A stretch of 64,000 nt of DNA, taken from positions 69,723-133,722 of the forward strand of contig QANZ01029578.1 of the NCBI GenBank assembly GCA_003254925.1, written 5' to 3'. Below the pieces are notes generated by a model, which had not been told where the DNA came from, searched no databases, and saw only the letters and a program-made list of their open reading frames with translations. Origin of the DNA: Chamaecrista fasciculata (lineage: Eukaryota; Streptophyta; Magnoliopsida; Fabales; Fabaceae). Positions 59,609 through 64,000 of the stretch are shown piece by piece; position 1 is the stretch's first letter; each line of letters opens with the position of its first letter. The position numbers and the translations under genes were made by a program.

Positions 59609-61734
59609 TTATTAAGAATATAACAAGTTTTACAAGAGATTTATAAATATAATCTACAATCATCTTCTCTAAAGGGTCTTGTATTCATATCCTTAGAAGA
59701 GTTGAAGCTAAATTCAACCAAATTTTCTTTTTTTATCTCTAATAGGGTTTTGCTTTAGAAAACTCTTTAGTCTTAGCATTTCAATTTCATACTACTGGAT
59801 CAACTTTTGAATGGTGTGATAGATAATTGTTTTTCTTTTTTCTTTTTTTCTTATAATTGGACTATGAGCGAGAAAGGCACCAAGGAATGAATTGCTTTAG
59901 CAACGTTGAGTTTTATAGAATTAGCCTTTCTAATATAACAATAGCAATATTTTTTATTAATTAAAATCTCTTTGTCCATGGGTCCCACATTTATTTGTAT
60001 TTCTTCACACCCAATACAATAATACGTCATAACTCATAACTGTTTGGCTGACGACTATTTTTGAACTTGAATTCATTTCTTTAAGACTTTAAATAAAAGC
60101 TTGAAAATATGATAGATTTTTATTTTGTTTATTAAATAATCTCTCTTTTTTTCCCTAAAAGTAATATCTTTAACTTTTCAAAATTTAGAGACCACATTTT
60201 TATACCTAACAAATTACTATATTATATTATATCTTACATACATAGGTGTTTTATATGAATAAAATTTGAATTTATATCCTTTGTAGTATCACTATAGTGT
60301 AGTGCAGAGAGAAAAAAGCAGGCACGGAGATAAGGGGGGGCTGGTGGGGGCCACGCCCCCCCCCCCCAAATTTTAGTAGTTACTGCAAATTAGTCCTAAT
60401 ATAATATAATTCTATGCATTATAATCCCAACGGCCCCCCTTTAGTGTTAAAAAAAATTTCTGGCCCCCCCTTGTTAACATTTCTGGCTCCGTCACTGGAA
60501 AAAAGCATGCCTAGAGAAAGAAAGTATGACTATACCGTATCTAATTGTGTCTTTCTCTTTTTGCACTACACTGTAATGACACTATAGAAGATCCAATTTC
60601 ATAAAATTTCTAGCGCTTTAGTGCCCATTTTTCTTTATTTGGATTATTTAAAAAGGCAAACCACTTTATCATTGAGTAAATTAGTACAAAAAAAAAAATT
60701 AAAATTCCTGAAAAGTAGGCATATTTTACTTGATTAATTATCTAGTAACTTGATTTTTAACTTATTAAGAATATAAAAAGTTTTATAAGAGATTTATAAA
60801 TATAATCTACAATCATAAGGATTTTCTATTCATATTCTTAGAAGAGTTTGAAGCTAAATTCAACCAAATTTCTAATTTCTAATAGGGTTTTGTTTTAGAA
60901 AACTCTTTAGTCTTAACCATTCAATTTTACACAATTGGATCAACTTTTGAATGGTGTGATAGATAACTGTTTTTCTTTTTTTCTTTTTTTCTTATAATTG
61001 AACTATGAGAGAGAAAGGCACAAAAGAATGAATTGCTTTAACAATGTTGAGTTTTATAGAATTAGCCTTTCTAATATAACAAATGTCTTGATCTCTAAAA
61101 TAACATTAACCATACTTTTCATTAATTAAAATCTCTTTGACCATGAGTCTCACATTTATTTGTATTTCTTCACCCAATACAATAATACGTCATAATTTAT
61201 AACTGTTTGGCTTACGACTATTTTGGAACTTGGATTCATTTCTTTAAGACTTTAAATAAAAGCCTGAAAATATGATAATTTTTATTTTGTTTATTAAATA
61301 ATTTCTCTTTTCTTTTTCTCTAAAAGTAATATCTTTAACTTTTCAAAATTTAGAGACCACATTTTTATACCTAACAAATTACTATATTATATTATATCTT
61401 ACATATATAGGTGTTTTTATATGAATAAAATTTGAATTTGTATCCTTTGTAGTGTCACTATAGTATAGTGCAGAGAGAGAAAGACACGGGTAGAGAGAGA
61501 AAGTATGATTATATTGTGTCTAATTGTGTATTTCTCTCTCTGCACTACAGACAATATAGAAGATCCAATTCCATAAAATTTCTAATGCTTTAGTGCCTAT
61601 TTTTCTTTATTTGAATTTTTTTTAAAAAGGAAAACCACTTTATCATTGAGTAAACTAGTACATAAAAAAAAATTAAAATTCCTGAAAATAGGCATATTTT
61701 ACTTGATTAATTATCTAGTAACTTGATTTTTAAC
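59609..61734. repeat. Head-to-tail tandem duplication (about 1.15 kb and 0.97 kb)
   Basis: Copy 1 (59609-60761) and copy 2 (60762-61734) start alike (ttattaagaatataa) and end alike (agtaacttgatttttaac), with the first six bases of the unit again at 61735-61740. The copies align along their whole length with scattered differences. The length difference is almost fully explained by an insertion in copy 1 (60321-60498 plus its duplication). Each copy holds a small hairpin element (about 60278-60590 and 61441-61570) with inverted 'tagtgcagagaga' and 'ctctgcactac' words. It is non-coding. Confidence 0.9.
60321..60498. mobile_element. Small G/C-run MITE inserted in duplication copy 1
   Basis: The 178-bp insert is absent from copy 2. 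AAAAAAGCA is duplicated at 60312-60320 and 60499-60507, a 9-bp target duplication. The ends GGCACGGAGATAAGGGGGG and (inverse) CCAGTGACGGAGCCAGAAA share CGGAG and long G or C runs. It is non-coding and of a Mutator-like or similar type. Confidence 0.8.
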
Positions 61735-61740
61735 TTATTA

Positions 61741-62252
61741 AAGGTGTAGAAATAGTTTTATATTGTGTATTGAAGGCCCACCTACTACTAGAAAAGCCAA
61801 AAAGCTTGATCATGAAGTAAGCAAATTTAACAAATGCGGTTTAATGCTGACCATAAGGAAGCAAAACCGCTATTGCTGATTCGAATTCATAACTTTCTTT
61901 GGATGCATGAAGCCATGCACCTACACTTTGCAATCGCTGGTGAAATTTCTCTCTCTCTCTCACGCACACTCATGCATATACATTTCTTTAAATCGATAAG
62001 CGTTTCGTTTCAGATTTCTTTCTCTCAACTTCTGGGTTTCAGAAATTTCTGTTTTCTCGCCTTCATCCCCTTTTCTTCTCCTCCAATTTCTTTTCTCTCA
62101 ACTTCTGGGTTTCGGGAAATTGAGGGCGATGATGGCAGATTTCGATATTCGCCAAATGTATTTTGATTTTTGTTTGGGAAATCGCCGATTGCTTGATTTT
62201 TTTTTTTTTTGTTTTTACTTTGTCTAATCTGTTTCTTGTGGAATCTTGAAGG
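61741..62252 (+). promoter_or_regulatory. Probable promoter and leader of the LisH gene
   Basis: A CT-rich tract with a duplicated phrase (tctctcaacttctgggtttc at 62023 and 62094) leads to a T-rich stretch and an AG at 62250-62251 just before the ATG. This is consistent with a leader exon plus a 5' untranslated intron. A 110-residue frame at 61834-62166 crosses it but is low-complexity. Confidence 0.5.
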
Positions 62253-63727
62253 ATGGATCGCTATGTGTATGATTATCTCATCAAGAGACACATGCACAAA
62301 CCTGCGGAGATTTTCAAGAATGAGACTAATCTCGATGTTGATCTCGAGGTTCCTCCTGGTAAAGAATCTTCAGTTGTTTGTCTCTCTTTTCTCTTGAAGC
62401 TTTTCTTTATTGCGTTACTTTGGCTCGGACTGGGATTTCGAGCTGGTATTGTTGAGCAGTTCAGTAGTCCTCTTTCTTGAATTTGGTTTCCCTCTTGAAA
62501 ATTGAACTGGAATTACTGTGAACTGGATAAGTATACTCTTAAATTTCTAAACACTACTATTTTGAAAACTTTCTTCTAACTGAATCGGATTCTGATCTTT
62601 GGCTTCCTGCCAAGAGTGGGTTGTTAGTATTGCAGATGTGTGGCTTATAGGAAGTGGTCTGATTTGTGAAATTCCTCTTCAAAATCGGACCTAATTATTT
62701 TGGACTTTTGTTAATGGACGTGGAATAGGTCTGGCTTTTTGTTTTTATAAATCTGAGTTTCTTTTGGTATTTGGTACATCTCTAACAAATACTCTATGTC
62801 ACTCACTCACTCTGTTTTCTTTATGGCATGGTCCCCAGGTATAGTGCAAAAAACTGGACCGGTCATTGACCCGGTGAAAGCTCGGGTCACTGGTTCAACC
62901 GGTTGAGCCGGTTTACTTAAAAAATACATTTTCAAATATACATATTCATCAAATACATATTGATATATTACAATAATTTAAATTTAAAGTAAAAATTAAA
63001 CATAACCATATGTCCATCACATATAATAAGTGTCAAATATTTAATTTTTTCAAATATTTCCGGGTCAACCGGCCGGTTCGAGCGGTTTGACCCGGTTCAC
63101 CACCGGGTCAACTGCAGGTCGGTATTTTATTTTTTCCGGACCGGACTGGTGTCCGGTTCGCCGGTTGAACTGGCCGGTCCGGTCCGGTTTTTGCACTATG
63201 CCCCCAGGGCTTTTGTTTGGTATATAGTACTGAACAAGATTATCTCCATTGTTAGATTGTACATTCAGAGATATGTAATATGTTAATATTATTAATACCC
63301 CTCACATATTTATGCATTAGCTCTCCACTTCAGTGTTCTCGCATAATGTTGATAAATGAGAACTAAAAATATTTCAAGTGATTGAGAATTTCTTGACTAC
63401 AAAATATGGATTAAATTTTCAGCAATAGATGTACCAGAAGGATTTTTGCTTGAGTGGTGGACAATGAACTATGAGTTCAAATTCTTCCGAGAATGGCTGA
63501 GCCAAAATGTGGGTACACTTGGGAAATCTCCCCGTGCATCGTTTTGATTTCAAGCACTTCAAGTTGACTTTTTAAAATGCAATAATGTCTAAAGTATAAC
63601 TCTTCTTTGATTTAATTACAGGTGAAACCAATATTAGAATCCACACAAGAACAGAATGCCTTACAATCAGAGCAGTTTCTCATGAATACACAAACAAACA
63701 AGCAATGGCTAGTTAACTCTGCTTCTG
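62253..63727 (+). CDS. LisH-domain protein, LEUNIG-like corepressor (5' part, runs off the window)
   Basis: Three coding exons join in frame: 62253-62358, 63423-63508 and 63622-63727, giving about 99 residues. The start MDRYVYDYLIKRHMHKPAEIF is a LisH dimerisation motif. It continues DLEVPPGAIDVPEGFLLEWW, the stretch that follows LisH in LEUNIG and LEUNIG-like proteins (AIDxPxGFLxEWW). Exon 3 (VKPILESTQEQNALQSEQF) is Gln-rich. LEUNIG proteins recruit SEUSS and histone deacetylases to repress target genes; their WD repeats would lie beyond 64000, so membership in the full corepressor class is not proven. The ATG at 62253 is the first before the LisH motif, but an upstream start through a leader exon is possible. 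Intron 1 contains a MITE at 62840-63201. No lesion is seen. Confidence 0.85.
62840..63201. mobile_element. MITE rich in 'accggttcaaccgg' in intron 1 of the LisH gene
   Basis: The left arm TATAGTGCAAAAAACTGGAC faces the right arm GGTCCGGTTTTTGCACTATG. CCCCAGG flanks both sides (62833-62839 and 63202-63208). The element is full of ccggttgaacc words, a text seen in a widespread plant MITE group. It is non-coding, and its CpG density is well above its surroundings. Confidence 0.82.
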
Positions 63728-64000
63728 GTATGTTTGTTAGTGCACCTCATTAGCTGTATATATTAGAGCATTTCAAGTTGAATGGGGTCAAATACATGCA
63801 GTAGAGTCTTGCTACTTCTACCATTATTCACTTTCCATGCATTGGTTTGTTTACCTAAATTTGGAATTATTCTATCTCAAGTTTGTTAGGACTTTTTGAT
63901 ATGGACAATCAAAGGGCTGGATGCTGTGAGGTTTCTTAATAATTTTCTAGACTTGTCAAATCCTCCAAAAGCAAACAATTTTCTATGGGCTTACAAGAAT
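63728..64000 (+). other. Intron of the LisH gene, possibly with the next exon unseen
   Basis: No segment with both good splice sites and fitting sequence was found up to the window edge. Confidence 0.5.

Noticed and set aside
61834-62297. Frames of 110 (+) and 90 (-) residues upstream of the LisH gene
   Set aside because: They cross a CT-rich duplicated leader and lack family resemblance.
63901-64000. Possible next exon of the LisH gene
   Set aside because: The open stretch has no matching acceptor and donor pair in the required phase and no resemblance to the family.

Overview
The window is nuclear DNA from a flowering plant, most likely a eudicot. It is AT-rich, its genes are split by short GT-AG introns, and every recognised gene has its closest known relatives in plants (plastid phosphoglucomutase with a transit peptide, SR45a, cornichon, a LisH/LEUNIG-type protein). 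There are no operons. About 996 bases are unsequenced (19174-20169), and four single Ns lie beside homopolymer runs.

Host genes, left to right: a complete four-exon cornichon homologue (98-2917, +); plastidic phosphoglucomutase with 22 coding exons that join in frame into 627 residues (36009-45216, -); a broken protein-kinase fragment (48620-49235, +); the SR45a/Tra2-like splicing factor (53032-56104, -); and the 5' part of a LisH-domain LEUNIG-like gene that runs off the right edge (62253 onward, +). These genes act in unrelated processes (ER cargo export, starch metabolism, splicing, corepression) and are neighbours by position only.

The space between genes is mostly mobile DNA, often nested. 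3.5-9.1 kb holds two Helitron-type termini with related 5' ends. The second appears to carry captured gene fragments, including two ABCI11 (NAP14) exons, and has an L1-type LINE inserted 30 bases from its start. 9.7-11.2 kb is a short non-autonomous LTR element with a 5-bp target duplication. 17.5-26.4 kb is a large LTR element without recognisable coding capacity; it holds a nested LTR with its own duplication and at least three small inverted-repeat elements. 29.4-35.3 kb and 45.5-49.9 kb are dense in inverted-repeat elements built from variants of the phrase 'ttttggtccctaa'. One of these is split by a Tourist-like element with a clean TTA duplication. An RTE-type LINE with a perfect 14-bp duplication sits in intron 7 of the phosphoglucomutase gene. 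57.3 kb holds a tRNA-derived SINE with a 16-bp duplication, and 59.6-61.7 kb is a head-to-tail duplication in which only the first copy took a later 178-bp insertion.

I did not find a convincing new biological system. The parts most worth a second look are the Helitron with its captured exons, the overlapping boundaries at 3.5-5.0 kb, the repeat-built inverted-repeat element at 23.2-23.8 kb that keeps frames open on both strands, a GC-AG intron in phosphoglucomutase, and a heat-shock-element-like site just upstream of the SR45a TATA box.
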